Assembly: GCF_039822265.1 (NCBI RefSeq)
Contig: NZ_JBAJEX010000001.1
Span: forward strand, 1-64,000
From: Thiobacter sp. AK1
GTDB lineage: Bacteria > Pseudomonadota > Gammaproteobacteria > Burkholderiales > Thiobacteraceae
Direction: 5' to 3'
Length of the DNA stretch: 64,000 nt
Shown: piece by piece, positions 10,944 to 19,232 of the stretch
Position numbering within the stretch: the stretch's first letter is position 1
How the letters are laid out: every line of letters begins with the position of its first letter
Notes under the pieces: generated by a model
What the model was told of the DNA's origin: nothing
Databases searched by the model: none
Seen by the model: the letters and a program-made list of their open reading frames with translations, nothing else
Translations under genes and position numbers: made by a program

Positions 10944-11862
10944 GAACTGGGAGCGCAAGACACTGGAGAAAATCGCCCTAGCGGCGGTGACCGAGCAGCG
11001 CCGCGCGCGGCGCTGGGGGATTTTTTTCAAGAGCCTGGGCTTTCTCTATCTATTTCTGCTGCTGGCTGCCTTCATGGGCTGGCTTACGCCGGAGGAGTTG
11101 CCCGCAGGGCGCAAGCACACCGCGCTGGTTGAGCTGGAAGGCGTCATCGCGCCCGGTGCGCCGGCCAATGCGGACCGCATCATCGAAGGTCTCAACAAGG
11201 CCTTCAAGGACAAAAACACCCAGGGCGTCATCCTGCGCATCAACAGTCCAGGGGGTAGCCCGGTGCAGGCTGGCCGCATCAACGACGAGATCCGCCGCCT
11301 GCGCGCCCAGTATCCGCACATTCCGCTGTACGCGGTGGTGGACGACCTGTGTGCTTCTGGGGGTTACTACGTGGCTGTGGCGGCAGAGCGCATCTACGTG
11401 GACAAGGCATCCATCATCGGCTCCATCGGCGTGATCATCAACGGCTTTGGCTTCACCGGCGCCATGGACAAGCTGGGTGTGGAGCGGCGCCTGCTCATTG
11501 CGGGCGAAAACAAGGCCTTCCTCGATCCCTTCTCCCCGGAAAACCCCCAGCAGAAGGCTTATGCTCAGAACATGATCGAGGAAATCCATCAGCAGTTCAT
11601 CGAGGTGGTGCGCAAGGGCCGCGGTAGTCGCCTCAACGAGACGCCGGACATGTGGAGCGGGCTGGTATGGCACGGCGCGAAGGCCATTGAGCTGGGGCTG
11701 GCCGATGCCCTTGGCAGCGTCCAGTCCGTGGCACGCGACGTGATCAAGGCAGAGAACGTCGTGGACTTCACGCCCCAGCAAAGTCTCGCCGACCGGCTGG
11801 CGCGGCGTTTCGGTAGCGCGGCGGCTCAGGCGTTGTTCGATAGCAAACTGGAGCTGCGATGA
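10930..11862 (+). CDS. sppA: Signal peptide peptidase SppA, short (36-kDa) type
   Basis: A 310-residue S49 peptidase that degrades cleaved signal peptides in the inner membrane. One transmembrane segment lies at about residues 30-51 (IFFKSLGFLYLFLLLAAFMG). The catalytic dyad is S143 (CASGGYYVA) and K195 (GENKAFLDP). The 52-residue spacing is the same as in B. subtilis SppA (S147/K199). The family motifs RINSPGGSP and IIGSIGVI are present. It is half the length of E. coli SppA, as expected for the single-domain type. It overlaps the Rieske gene upstream and ends in an ATGA overlap with rof. Confidence 0.93.
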   Translation: MAEGENWERKTLEKIALAAVTEQRRARRWGIFFKSLGFLYLFLLLAAFMGWLTPEELPAGRKHTALVELEGVIAPGAPANADRIIEGLNKAFKDKNTQGVILRINSPGGSPVQAGRINDEIRRLRAQYPHIPLYAVVDDLCASGGYYVAVAAERIYVDKASIIGSIGVIINGFGFTGAMDKLGVERRLLIAGENKAFLDPFSPENPQQKAYAQNMIEEIHQQFIEVVRKGRGSRLNETPDMWSGLVWHGAKAIELGLADALGSVQSVARDVIKAENVVDFTPQQSLADRLARRFGSAAAQALFDSKLELR

Positions 11863-12086
11863 GCGAGCCTTACCGACCCATCGCTTGCGCCGACCACGAG
11901 CGGTTGGAATTCGCCGTACTGCGTCGTCTGCCCCTCACGCTGCGCCTCCTGGATGGCCGTAGCCTCAGTGGCAAGGCGCTCGACGTCTTTACCCGCGAAG
12001 GCGCCGAATGGCTGCGGCTGCGGGAAGCCAATGGCAGCGAGCATGTGCTGCGTCTGGACGAAATCGCCACGATCCATGATTCCTGA
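11859..12086 (+). CDS. rof: Rof / YaeO-type Rho-inhibitory protein
   Basis: A 75-residue protein starting MSEPYRPIACADHERLEFAV. This lines up with E. coli Rof (YQPINCDDYDNLELA at the same place), and the rest follows the same beta-strand pattern: LTLRLLDGRSLSGKALDV, EWLRLREANG, HVLRLDEIATI. Rof binds the Rho hexamer near its primary RNA-binding site and inhibits Rho-dependent termination. The start overlaps the sppA stop as ATGA, so the two are probably translationally coupled. The assignment is by recognition of the pattern; a generic Sm-like small protein is the alternative. Confidence 0.78.
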   Translation: MSEPYRPIACADHERLEFAVLRRLPLTLRLLDGRSLSGKALDVFTREGAEWLRLREANGSEHVLRLDEIATIHDS

Positions 12087-12266
12087 CTTCCTGAGGGGCC
12101 CCTCGCCGCTACGGTGTTCCGCTCGTGGGGCACGCCACTTCCCCATGATCTCGATAGCGGCATGCGTTTCAGCGGCGGCCTTGCATGGACCGATGGCTGC
12201 AACGTAACGGATGGGCACCTAGCGCCGCGGCCTGACCTCTGGCACATCGACCATCGGCATGAGTCT

Positions 12267-12977
12267 TCAGCCAGCCTGCAAACAGAATACTGCGGGCAGT
12301 TTCTCCAACAGAGGTGCCGATGCCTTCCAGGCGGCGATACTGCGCGTGACGATCCGCTGCTGCGGCGTGGTGAGGGCCATCGCCACGCACAGCAGGGTGT
12401 CGTCGTGGCAGGCTTCCAGGACCGCCTGCAGAAGCGCTGTGTTGCGGTAGGGTGTCTCGATGAATAGCTGGGTTGCCCGCTGGCGGCGCGAGGTGACTTC
12501 CAGTTCCCGCAGGGCTTTCTTGCGCGCGCTGCCCGCGACGGGTAGATAGCCGTGGAAGGTGAAGCGCTGTCCTTCCAGCCCGGAGGCCATCAGGGCAAGC
12601 ATCAGAGCGGACGGCCCCACCAGCGGCACCACCGGAATGCCTTCCTGGTGGGCGAGTCTGACCAGCGCGGCACCCGGGTCGGCCACCGCGGGACAGCCGG
12701 CCTCGGACATCAGGCCCACGTCGTGGCCAGTGCGCAAGGGCGCAAGCAGATGCGGCAGCCGGTCCGGTGGCGTGTGCTCGTCGAGGATCGTGAGGTGCAG
12801 GGTAGAAAGGGGTACCGTCGTCCCCACGCGTTTCAGAAAGGCGCGAGCGGTCTTGGGATGCTCCACGATGAAATGACCAAGCCGCGCCGCTACCTCCTGC
12901 ACCTGCTGTGGGAGGATCCAGTTGAGCCCGCCCTCGCCCAAAGGCGTGGGGATGAGATAGAGCGTGCCGGGGTTCAT
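12267..12977 (-). CDS. SAM-dependent methyltransferase, RsmI-like (tetrapyrrole methylase family)
   Basis: A 236-residue class III methyltransferase. Segments match RsmI (16S rRNA ribose 2'-O-methyltransferase for C1402): GTLYLIPTPLG, LMSEAGCPAVADPG and PLVGPSALMLALMASGL. It lacks the RsmI C-terminal extension and has a diverged FIVEHPKTARAFLKRV segment in place of the usual SD-rich loop. It therefore looks like the shorter RsmI paralogue common in betaproteobacteria rather than RsmI itself. Its substrate is not known to me. The start overlaps the stop of the upstream transporter gene (ATGA). Confidence 0.78.
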   Translation of the reverse strand: MNPGTLYLIPTPLGEGGLNWILPQQVQEVAARLGHFIVEHPKTARAFLKRVGTTVPLSTLHLTILDEHTPPDRLPHLLAPLRTGHDVGLMSEAGCPAVADPGAALVRLAHQEGIPVVPLVGPSALMLALMASGLEGQRFTFHGYLPVAGSARKKALRELEVTSRRQRATQLFIETPYRNTALLQAVLEACHDDTLLCVAMALTTPQQRIVTRSIAAWKASAPLLEKLPAVFCLQAG

Positions 12978-13864
12978 GGGCGTGCCCCTTTCTGCAAGAC
13001 GATCAGGGCCACCCCTGCCACCATCACGCCGCCGGCGAACAAATGGCGCGGCAGGCGGCGGTCACCGAACAGGAGCGCGCCGAATAGGATGCCAAATAGG
13101 ATGCTCACGCGCTTGACTGCGATCATGTAGGCGGTTTGGATGCGCTCCAGTGCGAGGAAATGGGTGACCACCATCAGCCCCATAAGGGCGGCCACGATCA
13201 GGGCGCCTGGCCCCGGGCGCATTAGCACCCGCAGGGAAGCGGGCTCGCGTACGCCGAACAGCAAGAGCGTGAGCGTCCCCAGCAACACGAAATACAAGGC
13301 GCCGAATTCCATGGCGCTCATGTACTGCATGGCTGCCTTGCCCTGCACCGAAGTCACGCTGTAGATCAGCGCCACCGCCAGCATCAGGCGCGAGCCCCGC
13401 TCGCGTAGCATCGCCGCGAAGGGCGCAAGCCAGGATCTGGGTTCGGCCAGACGGGCGTGGTCCAGGTTGAGCACATAGGCACCGCCGGTCACCAGCAACA
13501 CCCCTACCAAGCCCTGGGTCGAGAGTTTTTCTCCCAGCAGTAGCCAGCCCACCGCGCTTGCGAACACTGGTGTGAAGGCCATGTAGGGAAGGGTGAGCGC
13601 GAGGGGTGTGTTGCGAATGGCCCGCACGTAGAGCACCATGGCCAGTATCTCCAAGGGCAGAGCAGTACCCACCCAAAGCCAGAACGTCGGCGCGGGCCGA
13701 TGGGGCGGGTGCAGCAGCAGCCACGGGACGAGCCATACCGCGGCCAGCGTGAAGCGCACCAGAACCAGCTCTGCCGCCGTATGGCGGGCCAGCCATTTCT
13801 GGGTGAGGGCATCGGCAGCGGCGAGGCTTGCCGCGCACAGCAGGGCCAGGACAAACCAGCTCAA
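12974..13864 (-). CDS. EamA-family (drug/metabolite transporter superfamily) permease
   Basis: A 296-residue membrane protein with about ten hydrophobic segments in two repeated halves of five. The EamA signatures are SVQGKAAMQYM-type loop residues in the middle and GVLLVTGGAYVLN and GGVMVAGVALIVL at the ends of the two halves. Relatives export amino acids, nucleotides or other metabolites, usually by proton exchange; the substrate here is unknown. It overlaps the RsmI-like gene by four bases and lies 167 bases downstream of the enzyme-I-like gene on the same strand. Confidence 0.85.
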   Translation of the reverse strand: MSWFVLALLCAASLAAADALTQKWLARHTAAELVLVRFTLAAVWLVPWLLLHPPHRPAPTFWLWVGTALPLEILAMVLYVRAIRNTPLALTLPYMAFTPVFASAVGWLLLGEKLSTQGLVGVLLVTGGAYVLNLDHARLAEPRSWLAPFAAMLRERGSRLMLAVALIYSVTSVQGKAAMQYMSAMEFGALYFVLLGTLTLLLFGVREPASLRVLMRPGPGALIVAALMGLMVVTHFLALERIQTAYMIAVKRVSILFGILFGALLFGDRRLPRHLFAGGVMVAGVALIVLQKGARP

Positions 13865-14031
13865 CGCCGACTCCCGAAGATGACATCCATGACCCGGCGC
13901 AGCTTACGGAAAGGGTGCGCAAAGGGCAATCGGGCACGGGTTATGTGCCAGCTTTGCGTCAAGAAAACGCCATGGGCGAAACCAGCGCCGCCCTCGTGGG
14001 GCTGCGCGTCTTCGGAGACGACGCAAACCCA

Positions 14032-15291
14032 TCACGCACCCACGTCGTCCTGGGCAAGCAGCGCGCACACCTCGGCTGCGTGGCGCGCACGGCAGGCTGC
14101 CTTGGCGAGCTTAGCCGCCTGCGCGACGTTGACCTTGGTGATGCGCGCGGCAAGCCAGGGCAGCAAAGCGGGATCAACCGAAAAGCGGCGAAAGCCCAGA
14201 CCCAAAAGCAGGACGATCACGCCCGGCCACTGGCTGAGCAGGCCATTCACCTGCAGTCGTTCGGCATTTCCTGCATGCTCCACCACATGGGCCAGGAAGC
14301 GGTAGAGCACCGGTGAGTGAAAGTCGAGTTGGTCGGCCACCGCCGCCTCGTCGCGATTGGCCGCGAACAAGCATTGCATTAAATCGTTGCAGCCCAAGGC
14401 GGCGAACGCGGCGACTTCCAGCAGACTATCCACGGCGAGGGCGGCGGCCGGTGTCTCCAGCATGGTCCCCACGGGGAGCTTGTCTGCATCCAGCCCCGTT
14501 GCCTGCCGCACTTCCTGTACCCAGGTTTCCACCTCCTCACGGCGCGTGACATAGGGCAGGAGAATGCGCAGCGGAAACATCGGCGCGAGGCGAGCGATGG
14601 CGGCGAGTTCGGCTCGCACAACGCGCCGGGCCAGTTGGTACCGGTAAAGACGCACGCCCTGCACGCCCAGGGTGGCGCTCACACCCGGCAGGTCCGGTAG
14701 CCACGGGGGGTGCTTGTCGCCGGCCACGTCCAGCAGCCGCACCGTCACCGGGCATCCGGCGGCGGCCTCGCACACGGCGCGCAGCCGCGCCTCGAACAGG
14801 CTGGCATCCGGTGCTTGCCCGTCTTGCGCCACGACGTATTCCGAACGAAACAGGCCGATACCCCGCGCGCCCTGGGCCATGGCCAGACGCGCTGCCTCGC
14901 CGCTACCAACGCTGGCCAACAGCGTGACTGCGCGCCCGTCGGCGGTGCAAAGATCCGCTGGCGCAGGGGGAAGAGCGGGGGGTGAGGGCAGGGGCGTGGT
15001 AGCGAGCCGACCTTGTGCCGCATCGAGCCACACCATTTCGCCCCAGGGAAGATTCGTTTCGCGGGCCAGCACAATGGGCAAGCCCCAGCCGCGCAGTCGC
15101 AATACCGGATGGGCAAGAGGCGCGGCCTCTACGACGACCAGGCCGCGCAGGTGCGGCGTGGGCGCAAGCCCCGGTGCCTCGAGGGACCGTGAATCCAACA
15201 CGGCGATATGGGGCTCGCTGATGGGGGCAAGGCCGCGCACCAGGCGGCCATGAGCCTGGCCAGGCACGAAGGGGATCAAGGCGAGTTTCAT
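14032..15291 (-). CDS. Enzyme-I-like PEP-binding protein without HPr-binding domain and without the catalytic Cys
   Basis: A 419-residue protein related to the C-terminal two-thirds of PTS enzyme I (PtsI/PtsP). Residues about 45-95 form a reduced phospho-histidine swivel domain, with H61 in APLAHPVLRLRGWGLPIVLA. The rest is the PEP-binding barrel: R149 (GIGLFRSE), R185 (VRLLDVAGDK), E279 (GTMLETPAAAL), N302-D303 (CNDLMQ) and R313 (NRD) match the E. coli enzyme I ligands R296, R332, E431, N454-D455 and R465. The expected CGE motif holding catalytic C502 reads NGL (N349), so phosphoryl transfer by the usual route is doubtful. The N-terminal HPr-docking helices are missing. It is 21 bases downstream of the Maf gene. 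PEP sensing is a possibility; no function is proven. Confidence 0.75.
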   Translation of the reverse strand: MKLALIPFVPGQAHGRLVRGLAPISEPHIAVLDSRSLEAPGLAPTPHLRGLVVVEAAPLAHPVLRLRGWGLPIVLARETNLPWGEMVWLDAAQGRLATTPLPSPPALPPAPADLCTADGRAVTLLASVGSGEAARLAMAQGARGIGLFRSEYVVAQDGQAPDASLFEARLRAVCEAAAGCPVTVRLLDVAGDKHPPWLPDLPGVSATLGVQGVRLYRYQLARRVVRAELAAIARLAPMFPLRILLPYVTRREEVETWVQEVRQATGLDADKLPVGTMLETPAAALAVDSLLEVAAFAALGCNDLMQCLFAANRDEAAVADQLDFHSPVLYRFLAHVVEHAGNAERLQVNGLLSQWPGVIVLLLGLGFRRFSVDPALLPWLAARITKVNVAQAAKLAKAACRARHAAEVCALLAQDDVGA

Positions 15292-15312
15292 GCCGGCATC
15301 TCCGGCACTGCA

Positions 15313-15888
15313 TCATGGGAGGCTTACGCCTTCCTCACGCAACATGTCCACCAGGGCGATCAGGGGCAGTCCCACCAGGGCGTTGGGATCGTCGCCGTAA
15401 AAGCGCTCGATGAGGACGATGCCCAAGCCTTCCGACTTGGCGCTGCCGGCGCAGTCGTAGGGCTGCTCCCGTTCCAGATAACGTTCGATCTGGGCCGCCG
15501 TGAGGGAACGGAATTTCACGGTGAAAGGCACCACCCGCGCCTGGATGCGGCCAGTTGCGGCATTGAGCAAGGCAAGGGCGGTATGGAACACCACTTCCCG
15601 CCCGCTGGCGGCAAGCAGTTGTTTCTTTGCGTTCTCGAAGCTGCCTGGCTTGCCCAGGGGCGCTTCATCCAACACTGCCACCTGGTCGGAACCGATGATG
15701 AGTGCGGCGGGATGGCGCCGCGCCACTGCCTCGGCCTTGAGTTTCGCCAGCCTAAGTGCTGTGTCCCAGGGCTTCTCGCCGGCCAGGGGCGTCTCGTCCA
15801 CGTCGGGCGACATCACATCGAAAGGCAGCATCAAGCGCGCCAACAACTGGCGCCGATAAGGCGAGGAGGAAGCGAGGACCAGGCGCAT
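15313..15888 (-). CDS. yceF: Maf-like nucleotide pyrophosphatase, YceF subfamily (7-methyl-GTP)
   Basis: A 191-residue house-cleaning enzyme that hydrolyses modified nucleoside triphosphates; YceF of E. coli prefers m7GTP. It has [12 protein letters not shown] at the start, VDETPLAGE with the conserved DET, and [10 protein letters not shown]. The C-terminal [20 protein letters not shown] and [13 protein letters not shown] are characteristic of YceF rather than of the dTTP/UTP (YhdE) group. It starts 9 bases after pycB and is probably cotranscribed with it. In enterobacteria yceF sits between rluC and yceD, so its place in this neighbourhood is ancestral. Confidence 0.9.
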   Translation of the reverse strand: MRLVLASSSPYRRQLLARLMLPFDVMSPDVDETPLAGEKPWDTALRLAKLKAEAVARRHPAALIIGSDQVAVLDEAPLGKPGSFENAKKQLLAASGREVVFHTALALLNAATGRIQARVVPFTVKFRSLTAAQIERYLEREQPYDCAGSAKSEGLGIVLIERFYGDDPNALVGLPLIALVDMLREEGVSLP

Positions 15889-15897
15889 GGCGGTGGC

Positions 15898-17745
15898 CTA
15901 TTCCGGCTGGATTTCGATCAAGGCCTCGTGGGGCTTCACCGCATCACCCTTGGAGACGAAGATGTTGGTCACCGTGCCCGAGACCGGGGCCTGGATTTCG
16001 TTTTCCATCTTCATCGCCTCGATCACCAATACCGGATCACCTGCTTTCACCTTCTTGCCGGTATCCACCAGTACGTCCACGATGGTGCCGGGCATGGCGG
16101 TGGTGACGTGGCCCTTGTGCGTGGCCGCAGGACGACCCCCAGAAGGCGCCGCCTTTACCTTGGGCCGGGCCTGCTCCGCACCCAGCGCACCGCCACTGAC
16201 TTCCACTTCCGCCAGCGTCTCGATCACCACTTCTTCGCTCACACCATCCACCAGCACGTAGTAAGGACGCGGCTCGATGCCGGGCGCGCCGCTGCCGGTG
16301 AGCTTGATGTGATAGGTCTCGCCGTGCAGGGTGATGTTGAACTCGTTGGGCGCGAAGCGCTTGCCACCGGGTTGAGCCGCTTCGCGCGGCAGCAAAGGCT
16401 CCGGCTTGAGGGTGCCGGCGGCGCGTTCCTGGAAAAAAGTGCGCGCCAGCTCCGGGAACATGGCATAGGTGAGCACGTCTTCTTCATTGCGTGCCAGCCC
16501 TTCGATCTCGCCGCGCAGCTTGTCCAGCTCGTCTTGCAACAGATCGGCAGGCCGGCAGGTGATCACCTCGGCGTTGCCGATGGCAAGGCTTTTGACCTGT
16601 TCGTTCACCGGGCCCGGTGTCTTGCCGTAGAGCCCCTGCAGGTAATGCTTCACCTCGGTGGTGACACTCTGGTAGCGTTTGCCGGTGAGCACGTTGAGCA
16701 CTGCTTGAGTGCCGATGATCTGGGAGGTGGGTGTCACCAGCGGCGGGAAGCCGAGGTCAGCACGCACGCGCGGGATTTCCGCCAGCACCTCGTCCATGCG
16801 ATGGAGCGCGCCTTGCTCCTTGAGCTGGTTGGCCAGGTTGGAGATCATCCCGCCCGGCACTTGATTGACCAGCACGCGCGTGTCCACGCCGGTGAATTCG
16901 CTCTCGAACTGCCAGTACTTCTTGCGCACCTCGCGGAAGTAGGCGGCGATTTCCTGGAGCAGGGGTAGATCGAGACCGGTGTCGTATTCGGTGCCGGCCA
17001 GTGCGGCGACGATGCTTTCGGTCGTGGAATGACTCGCGCCCTCGGAGAACGCGGACAGGCAGGTGTCCAGCATGAGGGCGCCGTTCTCCACGGCCTTCAG
17101 GTGGCACATGCTGGACAGTCCCGAGGTGGCATGGCTGTGCAGATGGATGGGCACGCGCACCGCCGCGGTCAGCTCGCGTACCAGCTCCGCCGCAACGTAG
17201 GGCGTGAGCAGACCTGCCATGTCCTTGATGGCGATGGTGTCACAGCCCATGGCTTCCAGTTCGCGCCCGAGCGTCACGAAGTGGGCGATGTCATGCACCG
17301 GGCTCGTGGTATAGCAGATGGTGCCCTCGGCGTGCTTGCCTACTTCCTTCACGGCCTCGATGGACACGCGCAGATTGCGCATATCGTTCATGGCATCGAA
17401 GATGCGGAACACGTCCACGCCATCGTTCGCTGCACGCTTGACGAAGGTGCGTACCACGTCATCGGAATAATGGCGATAGCCCAGCAGGTTCTGGCCTCGG
17501 AGCAGCATCTGGATGCGTGTGTTGGGGAGGGCGCGGCGCAGGGCCTTGAGGCGTTCCCAGGGATCCTCCTTGAGGAAGCGCACGCAGGCGTCGAAGGTGG
17601 CGCCCCCCCACGCTTCCAGCGACCAGAAGCCGACACTGTCCAGCTTGCCGCAGATGGGCAGCATGTCTTCGGTGCGCATGCGGGTCGCGATCAGGGACTG
17701 ATGGCCGTCGCGCAGGACGAGCTCGGTGATCTGGATTTTCGCCAT
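15898..17745 (-). CDS. pycB: Pyruvate carboxylase subunit B (carboxyltransferase plus biotin carrier)
   Basis: A 615-residue protein. The N-terminal HMG-lyase-like barrel has ITELVLRDGHQS, the carbamylated-lysine motif AIKDMAG and the metal-binding HLHSHATSG. A PycA/OadA conserved middle domain follows, then a Pro/Lys linker, and a biotinyl domain with the biotinylated lysine K579 in EAMKMENE. The same architecture occurs in oxaloacetate decarboxylase alpha. The adjacent biotin carboxylase gene and the absence of membrane oadB/oadG genes favour the anaplerotic two-subunit pyruvate carboxylase (pyruvate to oxaloacetate). The gene starts 15 bases after pycA. Confidence 0.88.
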   Translation of the reverse strand: MAKIQITELVLRDGHQSLIATRMRTEDMLPICGKLDSVGFWSLEAWGGATFDACVRFLKEDPWERLKALRRALPNTRIQMLLRGQNLLGYRHYSDDVVRTFVKRAANDGVDVFRIFDAMNDMRNLRVSIEAVKEVGKHAEGTICYTTSPVHDIAHFVTLGRELEAMGCDTIAIKDMAGLLTPYVAAELVRELTAAVRVPIHLHSHATSGLSSMCHLKAVENGALMLDTCLSAFSEGASHSTTESIVAALAGTEYDTGLDLPLLQEIAAYFREVRKKYWQFESEFTGVDTRVLVNQVPGGMISNLANQLKEQGALHRMDEVLAEIPRVRADLGFPPLVTPTSQIIGTQAVLNVLTGKRYQSVTTEVKHYLQGLYGKTPGPVNEQVKSLAIGNAEVITCRPADLLQDELDKLRGEIEGLARNEEDVLTYAMFPELARTFFQERAAGTLKPEPLLPREAAQPGGKRFAPNEFNITLHGETYHIKLTGSGAPGIEPRPYYVLVDGVSEEVVIETLAEVEVSGGALGAEQARPKVKAAPSGGRPAATHKGHVTTAMPGTIVDVLVDTGKKVKAGDPVLVIEAMKMENEIQAPVSGTVTNIFVSKGDAVKPHEALIEIQPE

Positions 17746-17760
17746 GCTGTGTGACCTGTT

Positions 17761-19179
17761 TTATAAACCTTCATGCGCCGCGATCGCGGCACCGATGGCG
17801 GCGGCGAGCAGCTCCTTGGGCCGTGGCACCTGGTAGTCGATGAGCTCGGGATGCTTTTCCACGAAGCTGGTGTCGAAGCGACCGCTGCGGAAGTCCGGGT
17901 TCTGCAGGATCTGCTGGTAATAGGGGATGGTGGTCTTTACGCCATAGACCACCATGTCGCTCAAGGCACGCCGACCCCGTTCGATCACCCCCGGCCAGGT
18001 GAGATTCCATACCGTGAGCTTGGCACACATGGAATCGTAGTAAGGCGGAATGACATAGCCCGTGTAAATGGCCGCATCGGTGCGTACCCCTGGCCCGCCC
18101 GGCGCATAGTAGCGGGTCACGCGGCCGAAGCTCGGCAGGAAATCATGCTTGGGATCTTCCGCATTGATGCGAAATTCCATGGCGTAGCCGCGGTAGTTGA
18201 CGTCCGACTGCTTGTACTGCAGCGGCAGGCCGCTGGCGATGCGGATCTGTTCCTGGACGATGTCCACACCGGTGATGCTTTCAGTGACCGTGTGCTCCAC
18301 CTGCAGCCGGGTGTTCATTTCCATGAAATAAAACTGGTTGTCCGCATCCAACAGGAATTCGATGGTGCCTGCATTGACGTAGCCCACGGCGCGCGCCGCC
18401 TGGACCGCGAGTTTGCCGATGTAGTTGCGCTGCAGTTCGGTGAGCTGGGGAGAGGGGGCGATCTCGATCAGCTTCTGGTTGCGGCGCTGGATGGAGCAGT
18501 CGCGCTCGAACAGGTGGATCACGTTGCCGAAGTTGTCACCCAGCACCTGCACCTCGATGTGGCGCGGGTTGATCACGGCCTTTTCCAGGAAGACTTCCGG
18601 TTTGCCGAAGGCCTTGGTCGCCTCGGAGACGACCCGGTCGTAGTTCTTGCGCAGCTCATCTTCGCTGTTGCAGCGCCGGATGCCGCGCCCACCCCCGCCG
18701 TTGGTGGCCTTGAGCATGACCGGATAGCCGATCTTCTTGGCCAGGGCCACCGCTTCCTCGACTGATTCCAGATTGTGGTCGGAGCCCGGCACAACGGGGA
18801 TGCCGGCCTTGATCATGGCCTGGCGCGCCGCGATCTTGTCGCCCATCTGGCGGATCACCTGGGCCGAGGGCCCGATAAATTTCACGCCACGCCGGGCGCA
18901 GATTTCAGCGAGCTGCGGATTTTCGGAGAGAAAACCATAGCCCGGATGCAGGGCATCGCAGCCCGAGGCCACCGCCAGGTTGACGATGTTGTGGGCGTTG
19001 AGGTAGCCCAGAACGGGATCGGAACCGATGTTGTAGGCTTCGTCCGCCTTCTTCACGTGGAGCGCGTGGCGGTCGGCATCGCTGTAGATGGCCACCGACT
19101 TGATACCCATCTCGGAGCAGGCGCGCACGATGCGCACCGCGATCTCGCCCCGGTTGGCAACGAGTATTTTCCTGATCAC
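17761..19179 (-). CDS. pycA: Pyruvate carboxylase subunit A (biotin carboxylase)
   Basis: A 472-residue ATP-grasp biotin carboxylase starting MIRKILVANRGEIAVRIVRA. ATP- and bicarbonate-binding motifs are present: the glycine-rich GGGGRGIRR loop, HIEVQVLGDN, and EMNTRLQVEHTVTE with the catalytic Glu and Arg. It would carboxylate the biotin on PycB. Acetyl-CoA carboxylase AccC is very similar in sequence, but the pairing with pycB identifies this copy as the pyruvate carboxylase subunit. The start is 15 bases from the -35 box of the divergent yceD promoter, so the two promoters are close or overlap. Confidence 0.88.
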   Translation of the reverse strand: MIRKILVANRGEIAVRIVRACSEMGIKSVAIYSDADRHALHVKKADEAYNIGSDPVLGYLNAHNIVNLAVASGCDALHPGYGFLSENPQLAEICARRGVKFIGPSAQVIRQMGDKIAARQAMIKAGIPVVPGSDHNLESVEEAVALAKKIGYPVMLKATNGGGGRGIRRCNSEDELRKNYDRVVSEATKAFGKPEVFLEKAVINPRHIEVQVLGDNFGNVIHLFERDCSIQRRNQKLIEIAPSPQLTELQRNYIGKLAVQAARAVGYVNAGTIEFLLDADNQFYFMEMNTRLQVEHTVTESITGVDIVQEQIRIASGLPLQYKQSDVNYRGYAMEFRINAEDPKHDFLPSFGRVTRYYAPGGPGVRTDAAIYTGYVIPPYYDSMCAKLTVWNLTWPGVIERGRRALSDMVVYGVKTTIPYYQQILQNPDFRSGRFDTSFVEKHPELIDYQVPRPKELLAAAIGAAIAAHEGL

Positions 19180-19194
19180 GCGCGTGAATCCGCT

Positions 19195-19223
19195 TTGACA
19201 GTCAAAGCTTGCGATTGTATCAT
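19195..19223 (+). promoter_or_regulatory. Sigma-70 promoter of the yceD-rpmF unit
   Basis: A -35 TTGACA (19195-19200), a 17-base spacer, and a -10 TATCAT (19218-19223): a perfect -35 and 5/6 -10 with optimal spacing. The expected transcription start at about 19230 is only a few bases before the yceD ATG at 19233. Assigned by pattern only. Confidence 0.75.
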
Positions 19224-19232
19224 GCGCCCCTT

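Noticed and set aside
12093-12104. Palindrome GAGGGGCCCCTC after rof as a terminator
   Set aside because: Only 12 bases with no loop and no U-tract; too weak to call.
15898-17745. Oxaloacetate decarboxylase alpha (sodium pump) for pycB
   Set aside because: Same domain order, but no membrane oadB or oadG is present and the partner gene encodes a biotin carboxylase, so pyruvate carboxylase is favoured.
17761-19179. AccC of acetyl-CoA carboxylase
   Set aside because: Very similar protein, but accB would be expected next to accC; instead pycB follows.
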